This document shows positions 45,653 through 55,278 of a stretch of 64,000 nt of DNA, one piece after another. Under the pieces are notes generated by a model, which was not told where the DNA came from, did no database searches, and worked only from the letters and a program-made list of their open reading frames with translations. A program made the position numbers and the translations under genes. Numbering within the stretch: position 1 is the first letter of the stretch; every line of letters begins with the position of its first letter. The stretch spans positions 558,001 through 622,000 of the forward strand of contig NZ_ML660160.1 of the NCBI RefSeq assembly GCF_007004725.1, written 5' to 3'. This DNA is from Aliikangiella coralliicola. GTDB lineage: Bacteria > Pseudomonadota > Gammaproteobacteria > Enterobacterales > Kangiellaceae.

Positions 45653-46633
45653 TTAAGGGCTAACCGATTGTTGAATGAGGGCATACTGTTCTTTTAGTGC
45701 TAAAACCTGTTCTTCCCAGTATCGGACACCATTGAACCAGGGGAAATTGTGTTTAAAACTGGGGTCGCTCCAGCGACGGCCAAGCCACGCACTATAGTGC
45801 AACATTCTCATCGCCCTGAGCGGTTCAACGAGGGCCATTTCTCGGTCATCAAATTCGCGAAAATCTTCGTAACCGTCGAGTAGGTGGTTCCATTGTTGAC
45901 GGTCACTATTATCGGTGACCAACATCCATAAATCTTGAATAGCCGGTCCCATTCGGCTATCGTCAAAGTCGACAAAATGCGGTCCAGAATCGGTCCACAT
46001 CACATTGCTGGGATGGCAATCGCCGTGCAACCTTAACGTGTTAAGTTGACCAAAGCGTTCAAAAGATTGCGCGCATAAAGTCAGTAGCTGTTCTGTGATT
46101 GCCTTGTAAGCAGCTAAAATATGTGCGGGGATAAATTCAGTCTTTAATAGATAATCAACGCTTTGATAACCAAAACTGTCGAGTGTTAATGTGGGTCGGT
46201 GTTGGTAATTTTGTGCTTCTCCCAACAAGTGAATTCGACCGATGAAACGACCCAGCCAAATCAAGGTATCTTTGTCATCCAGATTAGGATTACGACCACC
46301 TTTACTTTCAAAGACAGCAAAACGAAATTGATTGTGTTGAAACAATGTCTGCTGCTCAATTTTCATCGGGGGAACAACGGGGATTTCATGTTCAACCAGT
46401 TGCAGGCAAAAATCATGTTCTTCCAGAATTTGCTGATCGCTCCACCGAGCAGGTCGGTAAAACTTTACGACATAGCGTTTCTCGTCATAATCTCTAAACT
46501 GGTAAACTCTATTTTCATAACTATTTAATGCCAATAATGCTGCTTGTGGTTCTAGGCCGATTGACTCCAGTGCATCTAACACTTGATCCGGTGTCAGTTG
46601 AAAAAAGTCTTGTGCTTGTTGCGACTCATGCAT
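45653..46633 (-). CDS. srkA: Stress response kinase A (YihE family)
   Basis: 326 residues from the ATG at 46633, close to 328 for E. coli SrkA; a longer reading from 46681 adds 16 residues. Neither has a clear ribosome site. Family marks: LALNSYENRVYQFRDYDEKR, VKFYRPARWSDQQILEEHDF, LRLHGDCHPSNVMW, FVDFDDSRMGPAIQDLWML and FPWFNGVRYWEEQV. A Ser/Thr kinase of APH/choline kinase fold that protects against envelope-stress or MazEF-linked death in E. coli. The usual dsbA partner is not adjacent. Confidence 0.93.
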   Translation of the reverse strand: MHESQQAQDFFQLTPDQVLDALESIGLEPQAALLALNSYENRVYQFRDYDEKRYVVKFYRPARWSDQQILEEHDFCLQLVEHEIPVVPPMKIEQQTLFQHNQFRFAVFESKGGRNPNLDDKDTLIWLGRFIGRIHLLGEAQNYQHRPTLTLDSFGYQSVDYLLKTEFIPAHILAAYKAITEQLLTLCAQSFERFGQLNTLRLHGDCHPSNVMWTDSGPHFVDFDDSRMGPAIQDLWMLVTDNSDRQQWNHLLDGYEDFREFDDREMALVEPLRAMRMLHYSAWLGRRWSDPSFKHNFPWFNGVRYWEEQVLALKEQYALIQQSVSP

Positions 46634-46777
46634 AGTGAATTCGTTACCAACTTTAGTCGTTTTACATGGTTTGAGAGCCATCGATAGACGTCAGTATAGA
46701 TTGAAGAAAAACTACGTCAAATTAATTTGACGTTGATTCAACATCCGTTTTTTGTCAACAAAAAGATGCCAGGTTTG

Positions 46778-48106
46778 TTAACTGAGCTTAATATGCGCCC
46801 AATCTTTTTTGTACCACAATTGTGCAAACCAGAACGTTTGAAACAATCGATATAACCCCTGAATTAACCAGATAGCAGTTAACCCCATTCCCATATAAGG
46901 ACCGATAAACCAGGCAAGCGGTAAAAATACAAACCACTGGCACACCACACCAACGACCATCGTTATTTTAGTGGCGCCGGCGCCTTGCAAAGATGACATT
47001 AACACCAGGTTAACTGCGTCAATGATGATTGCGATACCAACTAATTGAAGTGGTATTCTGGCAATGTCAATCACCTGTTGTTCGTGTAGAAAAATACCTA
47101 ATAACAAATCTGGAATGAGCAGCATAGGAATACTGATCAGGGAAACTGCAACAGCGGCAATCTTTGAAGTATCCCAGGCCCACTGATAGGCGTCGTCGAC
47201 ATCTTTACGCCCAAGCGCTTGTCCCACGAGGGTGGCTGAACTCATGCCAAAGGCAATAGACGGCAAGATCGCCACCAAAGTCAGGGTGGTTAACACGTTG
47301 GCTGCGGCGAGCTCTTCGGTACCAATTTTTCCGACTATCCAGAACAAAGTGGTAAAACCTAATGCAAAAAAGAGTTGTTGAAGCGAAGAGGGAATCGATA
47401 TTTTTAGCACCTGGTAAAAGGTTTCTTTTTGTGGCAGATGTAAACCAAAACCATAGCGCTTGGTGTAACGGATGGTTAAGAAAAAATACAAAAGAGTACC
47501 GCCAAACATTGAGAGAGTTGTTCCAAGTCCCGCACCGGCAGTCCCCATTTCTGGAAATCCCCAGTGTCCGAAAATCAGCACATAGTTTAATAATATATTC
47601 ATTGAGTGCATGACTATGAGCGTTTTAAAGTAAAACTGGGTCATTTTTATCGCGCTTAAATAACCTCGAAAACTGAAATTCATGCCCACGGCCATGATGC
47701 CGATTAAACGGGCATCAAGATAAGCGACGCCGTGTTCAACCACGTTGGGATCGTCGTTGACAAACGACATAATAGGTTGGCTGAAATAAGTCAGCAGTAA
47801 AGTGAGCGGGATCGCTGCTACAAATATTGCGACCAATGCGCCGTTGAGCGGATTCGCTGCTTCACTCTCTCGACCTTCACCAATTCGCCGAGCCACCATC
47901 GCTTGAACGCCGGATGCCATACCCATGAAAAGCGCAGCGGCTACAAAGTTAACAAAACTGGCAATACCAACAGCTGCGAGGGGGGTCGAGCCAAGTTGGC
48001 CGACCATAGCTGCATCAACCAGGTTGAGAATATTTTGGGAAATCATCCCGCCAATAATGGGTAATGCAATGTGAAAAATCTGAGAAGAACGTTCGCGAGA
48101 AACCAA
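46778..48106 (-). CDS. MATE family multidrug/Na+ efflux protein
   Basis: 442 residues with about 12 hydrophobic segments, an inner-membrane MATE transporter (NorM/DinF-like). Marks: IALPIIGGMISQNILNLVDAAMVGQLG, GMASGVQAMVARRIGEG, PSSLQQLFFALGFTTLFWIVG and SATLVGQALGRKD. The substrate is probably cationic drugs exchanged for Na+ or H+; specificity cannot be read off. Between srkA and comF on the same strand, but with gaps of 144 bp and 244 bp, so not clearly an operon. Confidence 0.9.
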   Translation of the reverse strand: MVSRERSSQIFHIALPIIGGMISQNILNLVDAAMVGQLGSTPLAAVGIASFVNFVAAALFMGMASGVQAMVARRIGEGRESEAANPLNGALVAIFVAAIPLTLLLTYFSQPIMSFVNDDPNVVEHGVAYLDARLIGIMAVGMNFSFRGYLSAIKMTQFYFKTLIVMHSMNILLNYVLIFGHWGFPEMGTAGAGLGTTLSMFGGTLLYFFLTIRYTKRYGFGLHLPQKETFYQVLKISIPSSLQQLFFALGFTTLFWIVGKIGTEELAAANVLTTLTLVAILPSIAFGMSSATLVGQALGRKDVDDAYQWAWDTSKIAAVAVSLISIPMLLIPDLLLGIFLHEQQVIDIARIPLQLVGIAIIIDAVNLVLMSSLQGAGATKITMVVGVVCQWFVFLPLAWFIGPYMGMGLTAIWLIQGLYRLFQTFWFAQLWYKKDWAHIKLS

Positions 48107-48350
48107 ATGGCGCTCCCAGTTAATTATCGTGTGGTGCCATCATCAATCTACTCAGAATTGCAGAGCTAAAATTGCAGACAGTCAATAGCAAAAAGCGAAG
48201 TGTATCACTATATGACCCATAACAATGAGTGGAAACAGATCCTGATATTGTTACAGCATTTTATTATGTCCAATTTTATAAGCCTGAATTCGAGTTGCTT
48301 ATGCGGATAGCAATCTCTCGGTTTGTAATTCGTTAACCTGAATACACGCC

Positions 48351-49241
48351 CTAGTTATTAGTGTAGGCCCTGGCAATACACCAAACATCAACTCGTTCGG
48401 CTCCTTGCTTGATTAGTTGTGTCGCTAACTCATTGGCAGTGGTGCCGGTGGTCATGACATCGTCTACCACCGCTACAAAATTGGGTGGTTTTGAGATGAC
48501 ATTAAATGCGCCACGCAAGTTTTGTTGTCGTTTAAGTGCATCCAGACTGGTTTGTGCCTGGGTATCGCGATTTCTTTTGACTAGATGAGATAGCAATGGA
48601 ATAGAGAAGCTTTTGGCTAATGTTTTGGCGATAAGCTGGGCCTGATTAAATCCTCTTTTTCTGAGTTTTTTAGGATGCAGCGGTACAGCAACCAGCCCCT
48701 GGGGAAAGTTTTCTGGTTGATAAGAAAGGCGAATCTGTTGTTCAAGGTAATCGGTGAGTAAAGAACTGAGGTAATAGATACCGTTAAATTTCATGCTGGT
48801 GATAAAGTCGCTGATTGGTGGCTCATAGTGAAATGCAGTAATCGTTTTTTTGAACATGGGGGAATGCCGTAAACATTGACCGCAAACCTGTTCCTGGTTG
48901 TCGGTTAGTACCCCGGTTACCGGCATTGCACAAACCCGACAACTCTGACGGAGTAGCGGTAAACGCTGGTGGCAATAGTGGCAAATTAGCCTGGAATTTG
49001 GTGGTTGAATTTTGTTGTCTGAAATCTTTGCTGCTGCTTCCAGGCGATCAAGCCCGCCCCCTGGAGCCAAATTTAAGTCAAGTCGATTAAAGACGGAACA
49101 GGCAATATCAGAGCATTCATTACTCCAGTAGTCGCTATTCACGGCTTGAACTACTGGTCCGCGGCAGAGCAAACAGTCACTAACGGGAATAAATTTAGAA
49201 ATTATTTTAAGGTTAAATAATGACCAGATGTTAACTTTCAT
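48351..49241 (-). CDS. comF: ComF family protein (phosphoribosyltransferase-like)
   Basis: 296 residues from the ATG at 49241, which has AAGG ten bases upstream; the ATG at 49250 is too close to it. It has two zinc-ribbon-like pairs (DCLLCRG near the start, CHYCHQRLPLLRQSCRVC) and a type I phosphoribosyltransferase fold with PLHPKKLRKRGFNQAQLIA and the PRPP loop VAVVDDVMTTGTTANEL. The family is required for DNA uptake in naturally competent bacteria, but the reaction is not settled. A segment of about 45 residues between the first cysteine pair and the main zinc ribbon is longer than usual. Divergent from bioB, a common neighbourhood in gammaproteobacteria. Confidence 0.9.
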   Translation of the reverse strand: MKVNIWSLFNLKIISKFIPVSDCLLCRGPVVQAVNSDYWSNECSDIACSVFNRLDLNLAPGGGLDRLEAAAKISDNKIQPPNSRLICHYCHQRLPLLRQSCRVCAMPVTGVLTDNQEQVCGQCLRHSPMFKKTITAFHYEPPISDFITSMKFNGIYYLSSLLTDYLEQQIRLSYQPENFPQGLVAVPLHPKKLRKRGFNQAQLIAKTLAKSFSIPLLSHLVKRNRDTQAQTSLDALKRQQNLRGAFNVISKPPNFVAVVDDVMTTGTTANELATQLIKQGAERVDVWCIARAYTNN

Positions 49242-49382
49242 GTTTGTCATACCTTGACAGTGAATCCGCTTCTCTTAAGATCTTCGCCTGACCTTAAATC
49301 CATTGATATTCCATTGGGTTTAAATATACCGATAGTTAAATCGATAGTCGAACAAAATAGTTGATCAAAAATAAGAGCGCTT

Positions 49383-50483
49383 ATGCACCAGCCAAATTCT
49401 TTATCTCATTTAACTGTAAACGCAGATATTCGTCACGACTGGCAGCTGTCAGAAGTAAAAGCGTTATATGAATTACCCTTTAATGACCTCATTTTTCGCG
49501 CCCAGGCAGTGCACCGGCAGAATTTTGAACCTAACCAGGTTCAAGCATCGACGCTAATGAGTATTAAAACTGGCGCCTGTCCAGAAGACTGTGCTTATTG
49601 TCCACAAAGCGGGCACTACAACACGGGTTTGTCGAAAGAACAATTAGTGGCATTAGAAGAGGTTGTCACTGCTGCGAAAAATGCCAAACGCACCGGTGCA
49701 ACACGATTTTGCATGGGAGCAGCATGGCGAAGCCCGCGCGCAAAAGATTTTCCGGTTGTTTTAGAAATGGTAAAAGCCGTCAAAAAACTGGAAATGGAGA
49801 CTTGCGTAACCTTGGGAATGCTGAATGAAGAGCAGGCCACTCAGTTAAAGCATGCCGGTTTAGATTACTACAATCATAATCTGGATACTTCGGCAGAGTA
49901 TTACAGCGAAATTATTACCACTCGAACATACCAGGACAGGTTAGATACGCTACAGCGAGTCAGAGATGCTGGTATTAATGTTTGTGCCGGTGGAATTTTG
50001 GGAATGGGAGAAACTTTATCCGATCGCCTTAACTTAATTCGAGAGCTGGCCAATTTACCGGAACACCCACAGAGTGTGCCGATTAACCAGTTAATTGCGG
50101 TAAAAGGTACGCCACTGGAAGACGCCAGAGATTTAGATCCGTTCGAATTTATTCGAATGATTGCGGTTGCGCGTATTGTGATGCCTCAATCTTATGTGCG
50201 TTTATCCGCTGGTCGAGAAAACATGTCAGATGAAATGCAGGCAATGTGTTTCTTTGCCGGTGCAAACTCTATTTTCTATGGTGAGAAATTATTAACCACA
50301 GAGAACCCAGATATGAATCACGATCTTGACCTGTTTAAACGTCTTGGGATTGAGCCTGAAGGCGGAACGCCAGAAACCAAACCCTGTCCGAGAAAACTCG
50401 CTGAAGAGCAAGCGCAACTTGAAGCTGCGGCCAAAGCAAGTTCGCAAACCGAAAAGCCGTTGTTTTACAACGCTGCCAGTTAA
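49383..50483 (+). CDS. bioB: Biotin synthase
   Basis: 366 residues. A radical SAM enzyme that inserts sulfur into dethiobiotin. The [4Fe-4S] cysteines are C66, C70 and C73 in [11 protein letters not shown]. Also [44 protein letters not shown], and the [2Fe-2S]-linked arginine in [10 protein letters not shown]. First gene of bioB-F-H-C-D. No clear BirA-type TTGTAAACC dyad is seen in the 132 bp between comF and bioB. Confidence 0.97.
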   Translation: MHQPNSLSHLTVNADIRHDWQLSEVKALYELPFNDLIFRAQAVHRQNFEPNQVQASTLMSIKTGACPEDCAYCPQSGHYNTGLSKEQLVALEEVVTAAKNAKRTGATRFCMGAAWRSPRAKDFPVVLEMVKAVKKLEMETCVTLGMLNEEQATQLKHAGLDYYNHNLDTSAEYYSEIITTRTYQDRLDTLQRVRDAGINVCAGGILGMGETLSDRLNLIRELANLPEHPQSVPINQLIAVKGTPLEDARDLDPFEFIRMIAVARIVMPQSYVRLSAGRENMSDEMQAMCFFAGANSIFYGEKLLTTENPDMNHDLDLFKRLGIEPEGGTPETKPCPRKLAEEQAQLEAAAKASSQTEKPLFYNAAS

Positions 50484-50558
50484 TTTCGGTTAAGTATTTG
50501 CTAATCAATCCACAAAAGCGGGCGGTTGGTTTATCAGCCTGCTTTTGCCGGAATATCG

Positions 50559-51755
50559 ATGATGAAATTTCTTAATTTTCAACAGTTACTTGAGCAACGA
50601 GCCGAATCTGGACTGTTGCGTCAGCGTCAAACTTTAACGTCGCCGCAACAGACAATCGTGTCTGTTGATGGAAAGCAGTTGATTAACTTTGCCAGTAACG
50701 ATTACCTCGGATTAGCCAATCAGCCTCAGGCGGTTCAAGCGTTAACGAGCGCAGCTGATAGATATGGTGTTGGGGCAGGCGCCTCACATCTGGTTTGCGG
50801 CCATCAAAAGCCTCACCAGGATTTAGAAGAGGCACTTGCAAGTTTTGTCGGTCGAGAGGCTGCGATTACTTTTTCTTCCGGTTACATGGCGAATCTCGCT
50901 ATTTTGCAATGCCTGGCGAAAAAGGGAGATTTAATCATTGCGGATAAATTGAATCATGCTTCGTTGATTGACGGCGTGAGGTTAAGCGATGCCGATTCAA
51001 CGCGTTTTCCCCACTGCGACCTTGCGATACTGGAAAAGCGACTGAAAAAAAGTTCGCAAAACAAATTTGTTGTCACCGATAGTGTTTTTAGCATGGACGG
51101 CGATATTGCACCACTAACAGAAATGGTTGCAATGTGTGATAAATACGACGCTATTTTAATCGTTGATGATGCCCATGGTTTTGGTGTCATCGGTGAAAAT
51201 GGCAAAGGAAGTGCGGAACACTTTGGGTTGAATCAGAAACAGCTTCCCGTTCTGATGGCAACTTTAGGGAAAGCATTAGGCGGCTTTGGCGCGTTTGTTT
51301 CCGGCGAAAAGCCCTTCGTCGATTATCTGGTTCAGCAAGCACGGAGTTATATTTATACTACTGCAATGCCTGCTTCAATCGCGTCGGCAAATTTAGCCAA
51401 TCTAAACCACCTTAAACAAAATCCGAAAATTCTCGCGCAATTGAAAAGCAATATTAGCTACTTTCGTCAACAATGTGAGACATTTAAGTCTGCTGGTTTT
51501 CCAGTAACCATTTTGCCATCTGAAACAGCTATCCAGCCAATTATTGTCGGTGATAATGAGTCGTTGTTAGCCATCAATCATCGGATCCTTGAACAAGGTT
51601 TTTTAGTCGGTGCAATACGCCCGCCGACAGTACCGGCTAATTCCGCCAGATTAAGAATTACTTTGTCGGCTTCACATAGTCATCGACAAATCGATCAATT
51701 AATCCAGTCACTAACCAATGCATTCGCATTGCAGCAGAAAGAAGTTAATCAATGA
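50559..51755 (+). CDS. bioF: 8-amino-7-oxononanoate synthase
   Basis: 398 residues from the ATG at 50559 (CGGA about six bases upstream); a longer TTG reading (50526) is unlikely. A PLP enzyme that joins pimeloyl-ACP and alanine. Marks: FASNDYLGLANQ, GAGASHLVCGH, DKLNHASLIDGV, VDDAHGFGVIGENGKG and the PLP lysine in LGKALGGFGAFVSG. Its stop overlaps the bioH start (ATGA, 51752-51755). Confidence 0.95.
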   Translation: MMKFLNFQQLLEQRAESGLLRQRQTLTSPQQTIVSVDGKQLINFASNDYLGLANQPQAVQALTSAADRYGVGAGASHLVCGHQKPHQDLEEALASFVGREAAITFSSGYMANLAILQCLAKKGDLIIADKLNHASLIDGVRLSDADSTRFPHCDLAILEKRLKKSSQNKFVVTDSVFSMDGDIAPLTEMVAMCDKYDAILIVDDAHGFGVIGENGKGSAEHFGLNQKQLPVLMATLGKALGGFGAFVSGEKPFVDYLVQQARSYIYTTAMPASIASANLANLNHLKQNPKILAQLKSNISYFRQQCETFKSAGFPVTILPSETAIQPIIVGDNESLLAINHRILEQGFLVGAIRPPTVPANSARLRITLSASHSHRQIDQLIQSLTNAFALQQKEVNQ

Positions 51756-52579
51756 ATTTAAAACCATTTGTCAATATTTCAGGAACAGGTCCTGCATTAG
51801 TTTTAATCCATGGTTGGGGGTTACATGGAGGCATTTGGGAAACCGTGCTGCCCGAGTTGGAAAAACACTTTACCGTTCACAATATTGATATGCCGGGCTT
51901 TGGTTATAGTTCTGTACACAACGGTGAATATAATCTTGATTATCTGGTGAATTCAATCGAATCCGTATTACCAGAGCGTTGCGATATTATTGGCTGGTCC
52001 CTTGGCGGCTTGGTAGCGACGGCGTTGGCGCTGAAATGTCCTGACCGAATTAGTAAGCTGATTACCGTGGCATCCAATCCCAGTTTTGTCGCTAATGAAG
52101 AATGGCACGGCATGCAGGCGCAGCTACTCGAATCTTTTATGGCTTACCTGGAAGAAGATTATGAAGGCACCTTAATTCGATTTTTAGGGATCCAGACGAT
52201 GGGGAGCGCAACTCAAAAAGAAGATGTAAAACGACTGAAAGAGACTGTATTTATTCATGGCCAGCCTTCTAAAAAAGCACTAAGAGGTGGTTTAAAAATA
52301 CTGCATGATATTAATCTTGTGCCTCTGTTATCACAGTTGGCAATGCCAGTATTAAGGATGTATGGCAGGCTCGATTCTTTAGTGCCAGCCAAGGTTGCGG
52401 CTGATGTGGAAGATCATATTCCAGGCAGTAAAGCAATTATTTATCGAAAGTCGGCTCACGCCCCATTTTTGTCAGCTAGTAATGAATTTGTTGATGATGT
52501 TCTCGAATTTTTATTGCCAGGTGCACATTTATCGGAAGTCTCTGTTGGGGAAAACGCCGCCGGAGAGAGTGCTCGATGA
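51752..52579 (+). CDS. bioH: Pimeloyl-ACP methyl ester carboxylesterase
   Basis: 275 residues. An alpha/beta hydrolase that removes the methyl group added by BioC. Marks: VLIHGWGLHGGIWE, MPGFGYSS, the nucleophile in GWSLGGLVATALA, YGRLDSLVP and the histidine in SAHAPFLS. Overlaps bioF and bioC by four bases on each side (ATGA), so translation is coupled. The C-terminal tail of about 20 residues (GAHLSEVSVGENAAGE) is longer than in E. coli BioH. Confidence 0.93.
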   Translation: MNLKPFVNISGTGPALVLIHGWGLHGGIWETVLPELEKHFTVHNIDMPGFGYSSVHNGEYNLDYLVNSIESVLPERCDIIGWSLGGLVATALALKCPDRISKLITVASNPSFVANEEWHGMQAQLLESFMAYLEEDYEGTLIRFLGIQTMGSATQKEDVKRLKETVFIHGQPSKKALRGGLKILHDINLVPLLSQLAMPVLRMYGRLDSLVPAKVAADVEDHIPGSKAIIYRKSAHAPFLSASNEFVDDVLEFLLPGAHLSEVSVGENAAGESAR

Positions 52580-53424
52580 GTCTCGATAAAAACTTGATTG
52601 CGCAGTCCTTCAGCCAGGCTGCTGAGCGCTACGAAGAGTTTGCGTTGCTGCAACAGGAAGTGGCCAGCAGAGTGTTTGAACGCCTTTCGTATATGCGAAT
52701 AAATCCCAAAAATATTCTCGATGTTGGTTGCGGAACCGGCTACTGCAGTCGACAATTACGCGAGACTTTCGGCCGCTCAAAAGTCAGCGCGATTGATTTA
52801 GCGCCGGGTATGATTGAAGAGGCTAAAAAGAATCAGAGTCTTTTTAGAAAAATTAATTACCAGGTCGCCGATGCTGATGAATTGCCGTTTGATGATAACC
52901 AATTCGACCTGATCTTTTCCAACCTCACGATTCAATGGATGCCAGATCTAAAAAAGACTTTTAGTGAGCTAAACCGAGTTTTAAAGCCCGGTGGCCTGCT
53001 GATTTTTTCCACGTTAGGTCCTGACACTTTAATCGAATTAAAAGAAAGCTGGCGGCAAGTTGATAAATCGGTACATGTGAACGAATTTATTGATATGCAC
53101 ATTGTAGGCGATCAGGTTTTTAACGCTCACTTCGAAAATACCGTGATGGATCGAGATGTGATTACATTAACCTATAAAACGCTTATTGGTTTAATGCGCG
53201 ACTTGAAAGCTATCGGTGCGCATAATATTGATAGCGAGCGCCAACGAGGCTTGCTGGGAAAAGGTAAATTTAACCAGCTCAATCAGGCGTATGAAAAGTA
53301 TCGCTGGTCTGATGGTAATTTGCCTGCCACCTACGAAGTTATTTATGGACACGCATGGAAAAAACAGGGACAACCTAAAGCGGACTACCACACTTATAAA
53401 GTTGATATTCAAAAGCCTGAGTGA
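52576..53424 (+). CDS. bioC: Malonyl-ACP O-methyltransferase
   Basis: 282 residues. A SAM-dependent methyltransferase that caps malonyl-ACP so the fatty acid machinery can extend it to pimeloyl methyl ester. Marks: FSQAAERYEEFALLQQEVA, the SAM loop ILDVGCGTGYCSRQL, IDLAPGMIEEAK, DLIFSNLTIQWM and LKPGGLLIFSTLGPDTL. Overlaps bioH (ATGA) and is followed seven bases later by the bioD start. Confidence 0.94.
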   Translation: MSLDKNLIAQSFSQAAERYEEFALLQQEVASRVFERLSYMRINPKNILDVGCGTGYCSRQLRETFGRSKVSAIDLAPGMIEEAKKNQSLFRKINYQVADADELPFDDNQFDLIFSNLTIQWMPDLKKTFSELNRVLKPGGLLIFSTLGPDTLIELKESWRQVDKSVHVNEFIDMHIVGDQVFNAHFENTVMDRDVITLTYKTLIGLMRDLKAIGAHNIDSERQRGLLGKGKFNQLNQAYEKYRWSDGNLPATYEVIYGHAWKKQGQPKADYHTYKVDIQKPE

Positions 53425-53431
53425 GGGAAAA

Positions 53432-54124
53432 GTGAAGCAACAGAAAAAAATCTTCATTACCGGTACAGATACCGAAGTGGGAAAAACTTTTTTCACGGCA
53501 TCGCTCATCCATGCGCTGCAAAATGCGCAACACTCGGTGAGGGCTTTTAAACCCATCGCAGCCGGGTGTGAGTTAGAAAATGGGCAATTCAAAAATGAAG
53601 ATGCGTTAGCGTTAATGCAGGCAATGACCTTGCCGACCGTTTATGAGCAGGTTAACCCGATAGCGCTACAGCGACCGATTGCTCCCCATATCGCAGCGAA
53701 AATGGAAGGTATGGCGCTTTCTGTCGAGCAGTTGCAACAGCTTGTGCCGTTAGCGAGTATCGACGAGTCTTTCATACTAGTTGAAGGGGCTGGTGGCTGG
53801 TTAGTCCCTTTAAATGAGCAGCAAACTTTCGCTGATTATGTGGCTGCTGAAAATCTCGCCGTTGTTTTAGTCGTTGGTTTAAAATTAGGATGTATAAATC
53901 ATGCATTGCTGACTCAGGAATCAATTAAGGCTGCAGGGTTAGAACTGGTCGGCTGGGTCGCCAATCACATCGATCCGGAAATGCTCAATCAACAGCAGAA
54001 TATCGAGACCTTAAACTCTCTATTAGACTGTCCTATGCTAGCGGAGCTGCCTTTTTTCACTGAAGATAATTCCGTCGAACTCGCTAGTAGATGTGTTAGA
54101 ATCGAGCACTTGGTCGATAGCTGA
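53432..54124 (+). CDS. bioD: Dethiobiotin synthetase
   Basis: 230 residues from a GTG at 53432, with GAGGG four bases upstream; longer upstream frames overlap bioC and lack the family N-terminus. It closes the ureido ring of dethiobiotin with ATP and CO2. Marks: IFITGTDTEVGKTFFTASL (P-loop), FKPIAAGCE, NEDALALMQA, VEGAGGWLVPLN and GWVANHIDPE. Last gene of the biotin operon. BioA is not in the operon. Confidence 0.94.
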   Translation: MKQQKKIFITGTDTEVGKTFFTASLIHALQNAQHSVRAFKPIAAGCELENGQFKNEDALALMQAMTLPTVYEQVNPIALQRPIAPHIAAKMEGMALSVEQLQQLVPLASIDESFILVEGAGGWLVPLNEQQTFADYVAAENLAVVLVVGLKLGCINHALLTQESIKAAGLELVGWVANHIDPEMLNQQQNIETLNSLLDCPMLAELPFFTEDNSVELASRCVRIEHLVDS

Positions 54125-54257
54125 TAATTTATCGCCTTTTCATAACTTGCTGATAAACAATAGAAAAATATGATTTGGGGCTTAAATTATGGCGTTCAGC
54201 ACAAAAATCACCATGCTTCATATGGTGGAACATGGCGAAACTCTTTCGTTAAAGCTT

Positions 54258-54296
54258 GTGGTTAATCTCTATGGTTAAAATCTATGGTTAAAATCG
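54258..54296. repeat. Three tandem 13-bp repeats at the start of the cvfB-like gene
   Basis: GTGGTTAATCTCT, ATGGTTAAAATCT and ATGGTTAAAATCG. The third copy holds the ATG of the gene. Copies one and two open six-codon frames (MVNLYG and MVKIYG followed by TAA) that end inside the next copy, because 13 is not a multiple of three. Confidence 0.85.
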
Positions 54297-55126
54297 GGCA
54301 GTTTAATTTCTTGAAGATCTTTCGTAAAACAGCGAGAGGTACTTTTCTAGAAGCTGGAAACCTCGGCCAGGTTTTTTTGCCTGTCGCGCAAACCCCTTCT
54401 CATTGTGAAGTCGGCGACAAAATTCAGGTTTTTTTGTATCGAGATTCGCACGATGAAGTTGTCGCAACCACCAAAAAGCCTCGTATTGAAATCGGCGGAA
54501 CCACGTGCCTTAAGGTATTGTCGGTGAGTCGTGTCGGAGCATTTTTAGATTGGGGTCTACCGAAGGATTTATTGGCACCCTTTGGTGAGCAAAGTAAAAA
54601 AATGGAAGTCGGTGAATTTCACATAGTCCATGCTTACGAAGATAACACCGGGCGATTGTGCGCTTCTAGTAAACTTAACAAGTTTATTAAAGCAGAAACA
54701 TCAGGATTGAAAGCTGGTGACTCGGTTAATTTAATTGTCGGTGATCAAACTGATCTCGGCTACAAAATGATTGTTAATCAAGCCTATTGGGGATTATTGC
54801 ATCACGATGATATTTTTCGCGAAATCAAATATGGGCAAAAGCTGAAAGGTTTTATTAAAAAACTACGCGCTGACAAACGCATTGATATCACTCTCAAACA
54901 ACCTGGGGTTTCAGGTGATAAGTCATTGGCAAGTAAAATACTGGCAAAAATTGAGTCAGGCAATGGCTTTTCTGCTATTAACGATAAAAGTCCGCCTGAG
55001 TTAATTTATCAAGAGTTTGGTGTGAGCAAGAAAGTATTTAAGGCCGAATTAGGCGCACTTTATAAACAGCGAAAAATATTAATTGGTAAAGATGGCATTC
55101 GTTTTGCCAACACGGACAAACACTAG
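54284..55126 (+). CDS. CvfB-like S1 RNA-binding protein
   Basis: 280 residues. Tandem S1/OB domains: FRKTARGTFLEAGNLGQVFLP with FLYRDSHDEVVATTKKP, then the second S1 (CLKVLSVSRVGAFLDWGLPKDLL), a third (YGQKLKGFIKKLRADKRIDITL), and a C-terminal winged helix (IYQEFGVSKKVFKAELGALYKQRKI, shown in part). This is the YitL/CvfB architecture; CvfB binds RNA and affects virulence factor expression in staphylococci. A cytoplasmic post-transcriptional regulator is likely. No Shine-Dalgarno is seen; the start lies in a 13-bp tandem repeat. It may be transcribed from its own promoter after bioD. Confidence 0.85.
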   Translation: MVKIGQFNFLKIFRKTARGTFLEAGNLGQVFLPVAQTPSHCEVGDKIQVFLYRDSHDEVVATTKKPRIEIGGTTCLKVLSVSRVGAFLDWGLPKDLLAPFGEQSKKMEVGEFHIVHAYEDNTGRLCASSKLNKFIKAETSGLKAGDSVNLIVGDQTDLGYKMIVNQAYWGLLHHDDIFREIKYGQKLKGFIKKLRADKRIDITLKQPGVSGDKSLASKILAKIESGNGFSAINDKSPPELIYQEFGVSKKVFKAELGALYKQRKILIGKDGIRFANTDKH

Positions 55127-55175
55127 GTAGTAAAAAGTAGTAAGCAGTAAAAAGCAGTAAGAACAAGTAAAAAAG
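55127..55175. repeat. Short A/G-rich tandem repeat after the cvfB-like gene
   Basis: GTAGTAAAAA, GTAGTAAGCA, GTAAAAAGCA and GTAAGAACAA occur in series with a 10-bp period, directly after the stop codon. There is no hairpin and no coding frame. Confidence 0.65.
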
Positions 55176-55278
55176 AAAATCTCTAAGTTTCTTTGAATAC
55201 CGAATACAGCGGGCTTTTCATGTGAAAGCGCTGTTTAATTTTAATTGGTTTCATACGATATTTTATGAGGAATTACTG

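Noticed and set aside
54200-54230. CACCAT...ATGGTG dyad upstream of the cvfB-like gene as an operator
   Set aside because: Six-base arms only, no second site and no linked regulator.
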